Of a stretch of 64,000 nt of DNA, positions 40,065 to 48,998 are shown piece by piece. Origin of the DNA: Betaproteobacteria bacterium Ga0077526 (lineage in GTDB: Bacteria; Pseudomonadota; Gammaproteobacteria; Burkholderiales; Ga0077523); assembly GCA_001464765.1 (NCBI GenBank), contig LNDV01000029.1:288193-352192 (forward strand), written 5' to 3'. The translations under genes and the position numbers were made by a program. The stretch's first letter is position 1, and each line of letters opens with the position of its first letter. The notes beneath the pieces were generated by a model, which saw only the letters and a list, made by a program, of their open reading frames with translations, did no database searches and was not told the origin of the DNA.

Positions 40065-40994
40065 ATGGCCGCCTCCCGTGAATCGAAGAAGAAGACTGCC
40101 TCCCAACCCGGCGCCGCGTTGCGTCGCCTGCGTCCGAAGGCCGAGCGCACCGGACCCAAGCGCGGCCCGCAAGGCTATGTGAAGGCCGACGCCGCAGCGC
40201 CCGAGCCCCAGGCCAGTCGAACGCCACCGCCCGGCGCGGACGGCAAGCGCCGCCGCAACACGGACGCCGTGGAAGACGCCGTCACGCGTGCCGTGAAGCT
40301 CGGCTACCAGGTGGCCGAGGAACAGATGCACAAGAGCAAGGCGGCGGCGGAGAGTCTGCAAAAGGCCTCCGCGGCTCTCGGGCGCGGCGACCCGGGCGAA
40401 GCCTTCGCGCAGACGCTGCACACGGCGAAGGCCGTCGGCGACATGGCGACCCATCTGGTCGAGAACGCGTCGAGCAACACGCAACTGCTCGCGCAGGCAC
40501 TCGGCGGAGAGGGCGGGGCCAGCGACTGGACGGCGCTGATCGCCCGATTGCGCGAACTGCTGGCGGGCAAGGTGCCTGGCACTGTGACGGGCGGCGAGGG
40601 TGATGCGGGCCGTCTCTCGTGGGATGTCCTGCTGCAGCAGTATCTCGACACAATGCGGTCGGTGTCCCAGTCGCTCGGTGGGGTGGGTGGTTCGGCAAAG
40701 GCCGGCCAGGCCGGTCGCGTCCTCGTCGTCTGTGATCGCATGGCGGCGAGCGGATCGCTCGCGCTGTCGCGCAAGCCAACGACCGAAGCGCCGTCGTGCG
40801 ATGGTCTCGTGGGCAAGGTCGACGGCAAGTCGCAACTGCTGGATGCGCAGATCAGTGCCATAGCAGAAACCGGCGGTGTGTGGGAAGTCACCGTTAAGGT
40901 CGGGCGCGGCGCTGCCCCCGGCGTTTACCGCGGCGTGGTGCTCGACGGCGACACGCCGGCCGGGCTGCTCGAACTCACGCTGCGCAAGGTCTGA
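40065..40994 (+). CDS. Hypothetical protein with phasin-like helices and a C-terminal beta domain
   Basis: 309 aa, not recognised. Residues 1-65 are basic and disordered (SRESKKKTASQPGAALRRLR; ADGKRRRNTD). Residues ~70-200 are amphipathic helices (AVEDAVTRAVKLGYQVAEEQ; AGESLQKAS-like repeats; AVGDMATHLVENASSNTQLL), which look like a phasin or apolipoprotein-type helix bundle. The last ~90 residues form a beta-sandwich-like domain (GRVLVVCDRMAASGSLALSR; WEVTVKVGRGAAPGVYRGVV). It lies 15 bp after the FAD oxidoreductase and 7 bp before the polyprenyl synthetase, so a role in the same pathway, perhaps scaffolding, is inferred. Confidence 0.7.
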   Translation: MAASRESKKKTASQPGAALRRLRPKAERTGPKRGPQGYVKADAAAPEPQASRTPPPGADGKRRRNTDAVEDAVTRAVKLGYQVAEEQMHKSKAAAESLQKASAALGRGDPGEAFAQTLHTAKAVGDMATHLVENASSNTQLLAQALGGEGGASDWTALIARLRELLAGKVPGTVTGGEGDAGRLSWDVLLQQYLDTMRSVSQSLGGVGGSAKAGQAGRVLVVCDRMAASGSLALSRKPTTEAPSCDGLVGKVDGKSQLLDAQISAIAETGGVWEVTVKVGRGAAPGVYRGVVLDGDTPAGLLELTLRKV

Positions 40995-41001
40995 GTCCAT
41001 C

Positions 41002-42057
41002 GTGGGAGTCGTCTCGGATCCCGGACTGCTGGACGCGCCCGAGCGTGTGCAGAGCACGCTGAGCGAGTACGGGGCGCGTGTGCGCGAGGCCGTGCGAGGT
41101 GTCCTGCCATCGGTAGCGCAACGGCCCTATCTCGACGCACTCGTCAGCGACTACCCGTTGCGCGGCGGCAAGATGATGCGCTCGTGCCTGTGCCTCGCCA
41201 CCGCGCGGGCTTTCGGCGCCCGTTTCGAGGACGCCCTGCCGACCGCAGTGGCCATCGAACTGCTGCACAACGCGATGCTGATCCACGACGACATCGAGGA
41301 CGGCAGCGATGAGCGCCGCGGGCATCCGGCACTGCACCGGCTGCACGGCGTACCGCTCGCCCTGAACGCCGGCGACACGCTTAGCCTGCTCAGCCTGCGG
41401 CCATTGCGGGACAACAGCCTGCGCCTGGGCCCGGCGCTCGCGTTTCGCATCCTCGAGGAAACCGAGCGCATGGCGTGGGAGTCCGCCGAGGGTCAGGCGC
41501 TGGAGCTGGGGTGGCGGCACGACAACCGCATGGACGTGTCCGACGCCGACTACCTCACCATGATCCTCAAGAAGACCTGCTGGCTCGCCACGATCTTCCC
41601 GTGCCGGGTGGGGGCCCTCATCGGCACGCGCGGCACGGCGGACGTGGAGGCGTTTTTCCGTTTCGGCTTCTTTCTCGGTGCGGCGTTCCAGATCCAGGAC
41701 GACATCCTCAACCTCGCTGGCGATGCGCGCTACGGCAAGGAGATCGGCGGCGATCTGTGGGAAGGCAAGCGGACCCTCATGCTCGTACACGCTTGGAGGA
41801 GTGCGACTCGTGGCGAGAAGGCGCGCCTGACGACGCTGCTGGCGCAGCCGCGCGAAGCGCGCACTATCGAAGCCATCGCCTGGCTGCGCGATCTCATCGA
41901 TCGGGCGGACGCCATCGAGTACGCACGCCACACGGCGCACGGTCTCGCGGGCGCCGCGCTGCGCGAGTTCGAAACGCTCTTCGCCGATGTGCCGGCATCA
42001 CCCGACCGGGAGTTCATCGGCGGGCTGGTGACCTGGGTCCTGCAGAGAGCCCACTGA
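41002..42057 (+). CDS. Polyprenyl (trans-isoprenyl) diphosphate synthase
   Basis: 351 aa trans-prenyltransferase. The first aspartate-rich motif is MLIHDDIEDGSDERRGHPAL (DDxxD), the second is FQIQDDILNLAGDARYGKEI (DDxxN), and the conserved GGKMMR and KKTCWLATIFPCRVGALIG segments are present. It condenses IPP with an allylic diphosphate to make C15-C40 chains; the length cannot be read here. The start is GTG 41002. The stop overlaps the next ATG (TGATG), so it is coupled to the reductase. The DDxxN second motif also occurs in some functional homologues. Confidence 0.9.
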   Translation: MGVVSDPGLLDAPERVQSTLSEYGARVREAVRGVLPSVAQRPYLDALVSDYPLRGGKMMRSCLCLATARAFGARFEDALPTAVAIELLHNAMLIHDDIEDGSDERRGHPALHRLHGVPLALNAGDTLSLLSLRPLRDNSLRLGPALAFRILEETERMAWESAEGQALELGWRHDNRMDVSDADYLTMILKKTCWLATIFPCRVGALIGTRGTADVEAFFRFGFFLGAAFQIQDDILNLAGDARYGKEIGGDLWEGKRTLMLVHAWRSATRGEKARLTTLLAQPREARTIEAIAWLRDLIDRADAIEYARHTAHGLAGAALREFETLFADVPASPDREFIGGLVTWVLQRAH

Positions 42058-43241
42058 TGCCGACGCCCGCAACGCGCACCGGTCTCGTCATCTACGGCGC
42101 CACGGGGTACACGGGCCGGCAGATCGCCGAGCTTGCGGCGCAGCGCTGGGCGCAGCAGCCCGCACGCCGCCCCGGTGCGCTGTGGACGCAGCCACCGTTG
42201 CTCGCGGGTCGCGATATCGAGAAGCTCCGGCCCTTCGCCGAAAGCCTCGGCCTGCCGTGCGAGGCCGTGGCGCTCGACGATCGCGCGCGGCTCGATGCCG
42301 TTCTGTCGCAGCGTGCCTTCGTCATCAACGCTGCCGGTCCGTTCTCCGCGACCGCGGAAGCCCTCGCGAAAGCCTGTGTGCGAACCCGCACCCATTACCT
42401 CGATGTGTCGGGTGAGTTCGGCAGCTTCCGGCGCGTGGACGATCTCAACGTAGATGCCACGCAGCTGGGCGTGCTGCTGATGCCGGGCGCGGGGTTCGTC
42501 GTCGCGGCTTCGGATTTTCTGCTCGCGGAGATCCTCGATGCGATGCCCGACGTGCGCACCGTGCGCGTGGCTGTCTCCACGCCGTCGCGCCTGTCCCGCG
42601 GCAGTCTCGCGACGCTGCTCGAAACCACGCGGGAGGGTGTCGCGGTGCGTCGTGCAGGCGGGCTCACCACCGTGCCGGTCGGCCAGCTCGAACGTGCTTT
42701 CGTATTCGCCGACGAGGACTTCGGGCCGCCCGTGCTGTGCGCGGCGGTGCAGTTACCCGACCTCGTCAGTGCGCATGTGACGGCCCGCACTGTCGAGAAC
42801 GTCGAGACCTACGCCGAGGCCGACACGTTACGGCGCCTCTGGTTCCAGGTGACGGGCGTCGCGGCGATGGGACTGCAGTTCGATTCGGTGAAGCGCGCGC
42901 TGCGCTCGCAGATCGCGCGGCTGCCGGACACGACCACGCTGTCGGACCAGGGCTCCGCACGGCAGATATTCGTCGTCGAAGGTGAGGACCCTTACGGTGC
43001 GCTCACCGTGCGCGCCCGCTTCGAAGCCGCCGACACTTACGCGTTCACCGCGTGGAGCGCAGTCACCCTGGCCGAGCACGCAGCCGAACGACTGCGCCGG
43101 ACTGCCTCGTTGCCTGCGGGTTTCCGCACACCGGCGAGTGTGTTCCACGAAGAATTGCGCGAGGCCTTGCGCACCTGCGATTGCGCGATGGTCTCGCCCC
43201 TGCGCGCCTTCGGACTCGGAGCCCGCCGTGCCCGCCGCTGA
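42057..43241 (+). CDS. Saccharopine-dehydrogenase-like NAD(P)-binding reductase
   Basis: 394 aa. The N-terminal Rossmann motif is LVIYGATGYTGRQIAELAAQ, and the conserved INAAGPFSATAEALAKACVR (THYLDVSGEFGSF) of the trans-acting enoyl reductase/saccharopine dehydrogenase NADP-binding family follows. The C-terminal half is variable. In other systems such proteins reduce acyl or polyprenyl double bonds or lysine-pathway imines. Here a role on the isoprenoid product of the neighbouring gene is possible but unproven. ATG 42057 overlaps the previous stop, and its own end overlaps the next start. Confidence 0.85.
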   Translation: MPTPATRTGLVIYGATGYTGRQIAELAAQRWAQQPARRPGALWTQPPLLAGRDIEKLRPFAESLGLPCEAVALDDRARLDAVLSQRAFVINAAGPFSATAEALAKACVRTRTHYLDVSGEFGSFRRVDDLNVDATQLGVLLMPGAGFVVAASDFLLAEILDAMPDVRTVRVAVSTPSRLSRGSLATLLETTREGVAVRRAGGLTTVPVGQLERAFVFADEDFGPPVLCAAVQLPDLVSAHVTARTVENVETYAEADTLRRLWFQVTGVAAMGLQFDSVKRALRSQIARLPDTTTLSDQGSARQIFVVEGEDPYGALTVRARFEAADTYAFTAWSAVTLAEHAAERLRRTASLPAGFRTPASVFHEELREALRTCDCAMVSPLRAFGLGARRARR

Positions 43242-45057
43242 CGTTTCCACCCTCTTCGCTTTCGACCGCTGCACCATCAGCAGCTTCCAGGTGCCGTCCT
43301 CGCGGGCAACGCTGCAGAGCCTCATCGACCGCGCGCTCGAAGTCGCGGAGCCGGGTACCACGTTGTCCGCCACGGTGGCGGCCGTGTGGGTGCACGTGAT
43401 CGAAGGCGACGTCGTCGGCGCAGACCTGGGTCCTTGCCGCATCGTCCTCCTCGGTGTGCCGGTGCGGCAGAAGGGCCAGGACGATGTCACGCTGTTCTGC
43501 CCCTACGTGTTCGTCACGGCCGACCATCCCGCGCTCTGCCTGCTGCGCGAGCAGCTGGGCTATCCGGCCTGGGGTGCCGACATCCAGATCACCCGGCGCA
43601 GTGGCACGGTGAAGCTCACGCTGCGCACCGACGTGTATGTTCCGGGGGCGCACGCGCCGCGGCACAACCAGGAGATCCTGCGTCTGGAGTGGCCGCAGCC
43701 GGGCGAGCCGCTGGCCGCGTCGCGCACGGGCCTGCTCGCGACGAACCAGCTGCTGCAGATTCGCGAGACGACCTCTCCGGTCATGGCCGTGCTGCGCCAG
43801 CCGGTGCGGCTCGTGTGGGAAGGTGAACTCGACACGCTCGCGCCCGCCGGTGCGGCCACCGTGCGAGCCACGGGCGGGTTCCGCAACATCGATCTCGTGG
43901 CGGACCTCGGGTTGCCGTCGCAGGCGACCACCGTGCCGCCGGTGTCGTGCGCATTCGGACGGGCAGGCGAGCTCGCCTGCCGACTCGGTGCGAACAGCCG
44001 ATCCATGCCGGCGGTGCTGCCGATGCCCTCAGCCTTCGTCGAAGTGCGCATCGATCCGCGTGAGCCGCCGCCGTACCAGTTCGAGGACGTCTCCATCACC
44101 GGCTTTCAGATCACGGCGGACCCCGACCGCCTGCAGTTTCTCGTCGATGCCCTGCTCAACACGAGTGAACGTCTGGAAGAGCCGCGCCAGTACTTCCGCT
44201 ACGTCGCGGCGACGTCGCAGGTCGTGATCGAGGCCATCCACTACGGGAAGATGCAGTCGCTCGCGCCGGCCACCGCGTGGCGGTCACCCGAAGATTTCAC
44301 GACGCAGTCGGAACTCGCCTTCCGCTTCCTGGTGGGGCGTGTGGAGGACGACAGTCACGCCGCGACCGACCCGCAGGTGTTCTGCCCGTTTCTCTTCGTC
44401 GACAACTGGACATCCATGGTGAGCGGCCGCGAGGTGCTCGGTCTGTGGAAGCGAATGGGGCAGTTCCGCAACGTCACTGCGACGTTGCAGGATCCGGACG
44501 TGTGGTACGCCCTGGGCGTCGACGCGGGGCGCGACCGCGTGTTCACCTACGAGCATCTGCAGGCGCAGGTGGCCAACGATTGTGGCGCCACCGGGAAGAA
44601 GGCCCCCAAACCACAAGCGAGCGCTTTCCCCTGGGCCCAGAGGCATTTCCGCAATGTGCAGTTCCGCCGCAACTTCGCGCGGGACTGGTTCCGGCTGAGC
44701 GGACAGCAGTACAAGATGATCCAGCGCCGCTATCTCCCTCAGCCCTCGCGCGGTCCTGCGCTGCGGCAGTGGGTGCAGATGCAGTACACCATCGACCACT
44801 TTCAGGTGGCACCCGCCTGCGGTACTGCGAGACTCGTGCTGGGCCATTTCCATGACCCGGAGCTTGTCGCGATCCTCAGCGCTGCCGCGCGTGCGTGGGA
44901 CCGGGGGCCCGTGCCCGGACTCAACGTTGAGACAGGCCGCATCGACATCGCCGAACTGCTCGGCGTGCAGGAGGGCAGGACCCTCGTGCTGCCGCCGTCG
45001 GACTGGTATCTGTCGCAGGGATCGTTCGGGTTGAGCGTGATCGACCGGTTGGGGTGA
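43228..45057 (+). CDS. Acetoacetate-decarboxylase-like protein with duplicated ADC fold
   Basis: 609 aa, about twice the ~250 aa of acetoacetate decarboxylase. The N-terminal copy holds VTLFCPYVFVTADHPALCLL (REQLGYPAWGADIQITRR) and the C-terminal copy VFCPFLFVDNWTSMVSGREV (LGLWKRMGQFRNVTATLQDP), the segment corresponding to the ADC active-site 'GRE.GFPK' region. In the second copy the Lys of LWKRMG may be the Schiff-base residue; the first copy has Pro-Ala there. The C-terminus has a further ADC-like domain end. It starts at GTG 43228, overlapping the upstream gene by 14 bp. Function is unknown. Confidence 0.75.
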   Translation: MPAADVSTLFAFDRCTISSFQVPSSRATLQSLIDRALEVAEPGTTLSATVAAVWVHVIEGDVVGADLGPCRIVLLGVPVRQKGQDDVTLFCPYVFVTADHPALCLLREQLGYPAWGADIQITRRSGTVKLTLRTDVYVPGAHAPRHNQEILRLEWPQPGEPLAASRTGLLATNQLLQIRETTSPVMAVLRQPVRLVWEGELDTLAPAGAATVRATGGFRNIDLVADLGLPSQATTVPPVSCAFGRAGELACRLGANSRSMPAVLPMPSAFVEVRIDPREPPPYQFEDVSITGFQITADPDRLQFLVDALLNTSERLEEPRQYFRYVAATSQVVIEAIHYGKMQSLAPATAWRSPEDFTTQSELAFRFLVGRVEDDSHAATDPQVFCPFLFVDNWTSMVSGREVLGLWKRMGQFRNVTATLQDPDVWYALGVDAGRDRVFTYEHLQAQVANDCGATGKKAPKPQASAFPWAQRHFRNVQFRRNFARDWFRLSGQQYKMIQRRYLPQPSRGPALRQWVQMQYTIDHFQVAPACGTARLVLGHFHDPELVAILSAAARAWDRGPVPGLNVETGRIDIAELLGVQEGRTLVLPPSDWYLSQGSFGLSVIDRLG

Positions 45058-45070
45058 GGGGTGTGGAGGA

Positions 45071-45230
45071 CGTGGCCCGGGCTTCGCCCGGGGGCGGTGC
45101 CTCTCCGTCGACTGCCGCGTTGAATTGCCCGGGCTACGGGAACGGCGTGTAGCCCGGGCTCCGCCCGGGGACAGCGCCTCTCCGTCGACGGCCACATCGA
45201 ATTCCCCCGGCAGAGCCCGTACCACGCCGT
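45071..45230. repeat. Tandem pair of REP-like palindromes, copies 3 and 4
   Basis: The first unit (45071-45137) has GTGGCCCGGGCTTCGCCCGG, GCGTTGAATTGCCCGGGCTAC; the second (45149-45230) has TGTAGCCCGGGCTCCGCCCGG and CATCGAATTCCCCCGG. Both share CCTCTCCGTCGAC in the spacer. They sit between the isoprenoid operon and the regulator gene. The remaining gap to 45339 shows no gene. Confidence 0.78.
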
Positions 45231-45339
45231 ACCGCCGACCCGTCGGCCTGTCTTCTGAAGGGGAGACCCCTCAGCCGTAGGTCATCCGTAAGTCCCCCCG
45301 CTGCACAATGTCCTCCAGCCCGCTCAATGGAGAGCCCCC

Positions 45340-48300
45340 GTGTCCCGGAATTCGCCCCCGCCGCTGGCCAAGGTCACCCGCCCGTTGCTCTATGGTGCGG
45401 TCCCGCGGGAACGGCTTTTCGCCCGGCTGGATTCGGAGAAATCCCGACGTCGCGCGGTGTGCGTGGTCGGGCCGCCGGGCGCGGGCAAGACGACGCTCGT
45501 GGCGAGCTGGCTGGATGCGCGGCAGTTGCGCGGCATCTGGTATCAGGTCGATCCCGGCGACGCCGATGTCGCGACGTTCTTTCACTATCTCGGGCAGGCT
45601 CTCCGAGGGGCGGGCGGGCGAACTGCGCGCCCGATGCCGGCGCTGACGGCGGAGTACCGGGCGGATGTGGCCGGTTTCTCCCGACGGTTCTTCCGCTCGC
45701 TGTTCGAGCGCCTGCCGGCGGGCAGCGCGCTGGTGCTCGACAACTACCAGGAAGTCCCGTCCGAGGACGCCTTCCATTTGCTGGTGGCGGAGGCTGTAGA
45801 GGAGGTGCCGCCCGGGTCGTTGCTCGTCGTGGTGTCGCGGCGCGATCCGCCGGACTGCTACAGCCGGCTGGTGGCGAACGAGAACGTGGGCTTTGTCGAT
45901 GCGGACGACCTCACGCTGACGGAAGCCGAAACGCGCTCGATCACGCAGTCGCGGATGCCCGATCTTCCGCTGTCCGATGTCACGCTGCTGCATGAGCGCT
46001 CGGGTGGATGGGCGGCGGGTCTCACGCTCATGTTGGAGCAGCGTAGAAGGCACGGATCTCTGCTCGCGCCCGCAGGCGCGGACCGGGAATCCACTTTCCG
46101 CTATTTCGCTGCGCACATCTTCGACCGGCTTCCGGAGGCGACCCGGCGGTTTCTCGTGGCCTCCGCCTATCTGCCGCAGGTCATCGTCTCCGTGGCGCAG
46201 GACCTGACAGGAGACCTGAAAACGGCCGACATCCTGAGCGACCTGGGCCGGCGACATCTGTTCACCCACCAGCGCCCCGGCATTGAACCGGCGTACTGGT
46301 ATCACGCGCTGTTCCGCGAGTTTCTGCTGAGCCGTGCCGCGGCCGTTCTCGGCGACGAGGAAGCGGCCGCCACCCAGAAGCGTGCAGCGCGACTGCTCGA
46401 AGCCCGAGCGCACTACGAGGATGCCTACGCGCTCTTCGTGGGAGTGGAAGACTGGGTGTCGGCGGCGCGGCTGATCGAACGACGTGCTGGCGATTTGCTG
46501 GCGATGGGCCGGGCCGAAACCCTCAGGGAGTGGATCGGTGCTCTCCCCGAAGTCATCACCGCAGGCAATTCCTGGCTGCAGTACTGGCGAGGGGTTGCGC
46601 TGATTCCCGTGGCGCCATCGTCGGCGCGGATGCCCCTCACTCGCGCTGTCGCCGGATTCCGGGCTGCCGGCGACCCGCTTGGAGAGGCGCTTGCCTGCGC
46701 GGGCATGGTGGACACCTACTACTTCGAGTGGACGGATTTCAAGCCCATGCGCTTGTGGGTCGACGCGATGGTGCCGCTGCTGGATCGGCTGCACTTCGGC
46801 GATGACGTCACGCGCGAACTCAAGATCTACAGCACGCTCCTCGTCGGCGTTCTATACGCTGCTCCCGCGCACGACGTGCGTCATCGTTGCGTGGCGAGGG
46901 TGACGGAGATGCTCGACGAAGACCTGGGCGCGGCGGCGAAGATGTCGGCGGCTCTGAATTTGCTGAGCTATTGCAACCTCAGTTGCGATCTGCCGCGCGC
47001 GCAACTCGTCATCCGGAAGGCCACGCCCATGCTGGCGCATGAGGACGTGACGCCCGCGCTTCGGATGTGGTGGGAGACCCGCTACGGACACTCGCTCCAG
47101 ATCATCGGCGACTATGCGGGCGCTGCGGCCGCCCTGGCGCGGTCGGACGAGATTGCCGAGGCTCACGGGCTGGCCCGCGTGGGTCTGCGTAACATGCTCA
47201 CCATCAGCTACCTTCAGCTGGTGTTGGCCAGCCGGCACGACCTCCGCGGCATCCAGCGGCTCCATGAGCGCGTGCTCGACTCGGCGGCGGATGAACACCC
47301 GATGTCCGGATGGCACGTGCACAAGTCGCATTGCTTTCTCGAAGCGGTCCGCCGCAACCACAAGGCTCTTCGGCACTGGGGGCGGGCGACGGCGGAAGTG
47401 GCGGAGCGCACCGGCATGGTCTATCTCGTGATCCTCGCGTGTGTCCACGAATGCTGCGCACTGGCCATGCTGAATCTCGAACCCGAGTTCCGCGCGGCGG
47501 CCGCCAGATTGCGGGGCCTGTTGCGCGACAGTTGCTTCGCCTTCTACGAATACGAAGTCGATCTGCTCGAAGCGCTGCTCCTGCTGCGGTCCGCGACACC
47601 AGAGGCCGGAAGAGCCAAGCTCGGTGAATGCCTCCAGCGCGCGCGAGCCGCGGGCTATCCGTTTCCTGAGTTGTTCCGAAGTACTCAAGCGTGCGCCACG
47701 GTTCTGGCCGAGGCGCTGGAGGCTGACCTCGAGACCGAGTACGTCCTTTCGACAATCGATCGGCTCTCGATTCGTCCGCCTGCGGACTGGCGGCCGCCGC
47801 ACTGGCCGTGGCCAGTGCGGATCCGAACGCTCGGGCGATTCGAGATCGAGGTTCGGGGCGAGGTCCTGACCTTCTCCGGAAAGTCTCCCAAGCGATCCCT
47901 GGCGCTCCTCAAGACGATCATCGCGCTGGGTGGGCGCGATGTTCCGCTGTCGAAGCTGGTCGATCTGCTCTGGAGCGACGAAGAGGCCGATGCCTCATAC
48001 AAGGCTGCGGAAGTCGCGCTGGTGCGTTTGCGGCGACTCCTCGGTCAGACCGAAGCGGTTACCGTGTCGGAAGAGCGTGCGACTCTGGACGCACGGCTCG
48101 TGTGGGTCGACGCAGAGGCATTCGAGCAGATGGCCACCGATGCCCTCGAGCGCCTCGCGCAGGGACAGCCAGGCGAGGCCCAGTTGTGGGGGGCGTTCGA
48201 CCTATACGGTGGAGACTTCATGGCGGCCGACGAGGATGCCTCGTGGTCGCTTGCCCTGAAGCTGCGTTTGCGCGCGCTGTTTGTCCGCCTGGTCCGTGCT

Positions 48301-48603
48301 GTTGGTGAACATTTCGAAGCCACGGGAGCGGTGGAGCGCGCGGCCAACTGCTACGAGCGCGGCCTCGCGGTCGACCCGCTCGTCGAGTCCTTCTATCAGG
48401 GCCTGATGCGGTGCCATCGTGCTCAGGGTCGTCACGCCGAGGGCATCGCGGTCTATCGACGTTTGCGTGAGGCGCTGTCGATCATGCTGTCGATTCCGCC
48501 TTCCGAGGAGAGTCTGGCTTTGGCCAGAGATCTTGGCGATAGTCGGCGAGGGGAAAGCGCTGAAGATCCGTCGATGTCGGACAGATCCGTGGGACCATCT
48601 TGA
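45340..48603 (+). CDS. Large MalT-like ATPase regulator with C-terminal BTAD-type domain
   Basis: 1087 aa. The N-terminal STAND-type ATPase has the Walker A AVCVVGPPGAGKTTLVASWL and a Walker B-like ALVLDNYQEV, then the MalT-family winged-helix region (HERSGGWAAGLTLMLEQRR). A long TPR-like helical middle (residues ~330-820) follows. The C-terminus is an OmpR-type winged helix plus BTAD (RIRTLGRFEIEVRGEVLTFS; DVPLSKLVDLLWSDEEADAS; ERAANCYERGLAVDPLVESF), not a LuxR HTH. It is a ligand/ATP-sensing transcription activator. It lies 280 bp downstream of the isoprenoid-like operon on the same strand and may regulate it. The start is GTG 45340. Confidence 0.9.
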   Translation: MSRNSPPPLAKVTRPLLYGAVPRERLFARLDSEKSRRRAVCVVGPPGAGKTTLVASWLDARQLRGIWYQVDPGDADVATFFHYLGQALRGAGGRTARPMPALTAEYRADVAGFSRRFFRSLFERLPAGSALVLDNYQEVPSEDAFHLLVAEAVEEVPPGSLLVVVSRRDPPDCYSRLVANENVGFVDADDLTLTEAETRSITQSRMPDLPLSDVTLLHERSGGWAAGLTLMLEQRRRHGSLLAPAGADRESTFRYFAAHIFDRLPEATRRFLVASAYLPQVIVSVAQDLTGDLKTADILSDLGRRHLFTHQRPGIEPAYWYHALFREFLLSRAAAVLGDEEAAATQKRAARLLEARAHYEDAYALFVGVEDWVSAARLIERRAGDLLAMGRAETLREWIGALPEVITAGNSWLQYWRGVALIPVAPSSARMPLTRAVAGFRAAGDPLGEALACAGMVDTYYFEWTDFKPMRLWVDAMVPLLDRLHFGDDVTRELKIYSTLLVGVLYAAPAHDVRHRCVARVTEMLDEDLGAAAKMSAALNLLSYCNLSCDLPRAQLVIRKATPMLAHEDVTPALRMWWETRYGHSLQIIGDYAGAAAALARSDEIAEAHGLARVGLRNMLTISYLQLVLASRHDLRGIQRLHERVLDSAADEHPMSGWHVHKSHCFLEAVRRNHKALRHWGRATAEVAERTGMVYLVILACVHECCALAMLNLEPEFRAAAARLRGLLRDSCFAFYEYEVDLLEALLLLRSATPEAGRAKLGECLQRARAAGYPFPELFRSTQACATVLAEALEADLETEYVLSTIDRLSIRPPADWRPPHWPWPVRIRTLGRFEIEVRGEVLTFSGKSPKRSLALLKTIIALGGRDVPLSKLVDLLWSDEEADASYKAAEVALVRLRRLLGQTEAVTVSEERATLDARLVWVDAEAFEQMATDALERLAQGQPGEAQLWGAFDLYGGDFMAADEDASWSLALKLRLRALFVRLVRAVGEHFEATGAVERAANCYERGLAVDPLVESFYQGLMRCHRAQGRHAEGIAVYRRLREALSIMLSIPPSEESLALARDLGDSRRGESAEDPSMSDRSVGPS

Positions 48604-48998
48604 TGTCTGGATGCGGACGTTCGACCGCGCAATCGAATCGTGGGTGCGTTGCTCCGGGCGGGCAATCCGCAGATGATCATATGCCCGGGAATACCGAAGA
48701 CCAACGAAGACCAGTGGTAATCTGCTGACGCTCTCACGGGATCGGGCAATGCCAGGAACATTCGAACACGTTCGGGAAAATGCCTGTGAATTCACGTCAC
48801 CGGCCGTGCCCTTTCCTGACCTTGGACTGCGCTTTGAGGGCAAGTGCAACGACTACCTCGGCGCCAACTTCCCCGCCACTTTCCCCATAGTTCGAGACGA
48901 CCGCCACTTGACGACCCGTGCTTCGGCAACCGCCTTGCGGGTGCCCGGCATGCCGATTGCCTGAATTCCGATACTCCAGTCAATCGAGGTGACTTTCC
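48604..48998. other. Intergenic region with a doubtful 71-codon ORF
   Basis: 395 bp between the regulator and the cNMP-binding gene. An ORF at 48749-48964 (+) begins MPGTFEHVRENACEFTSPAV and ends in a low-complexity tail; it has no recognisable domain, and I do not treat it as an accepted gene. No repeats or terminator-like hairpins are clear. The promoter for 48999 should lie in the last ~100 bp. Confidence 0.4.

Noticed and set aside
37650..41057. 1135-codon minus-strand frame spanning three genes
   Set aside because: Shadow frame caused by G/C third positions. The plus strand carries three recognisable genes with overlapping or adjacent ends.
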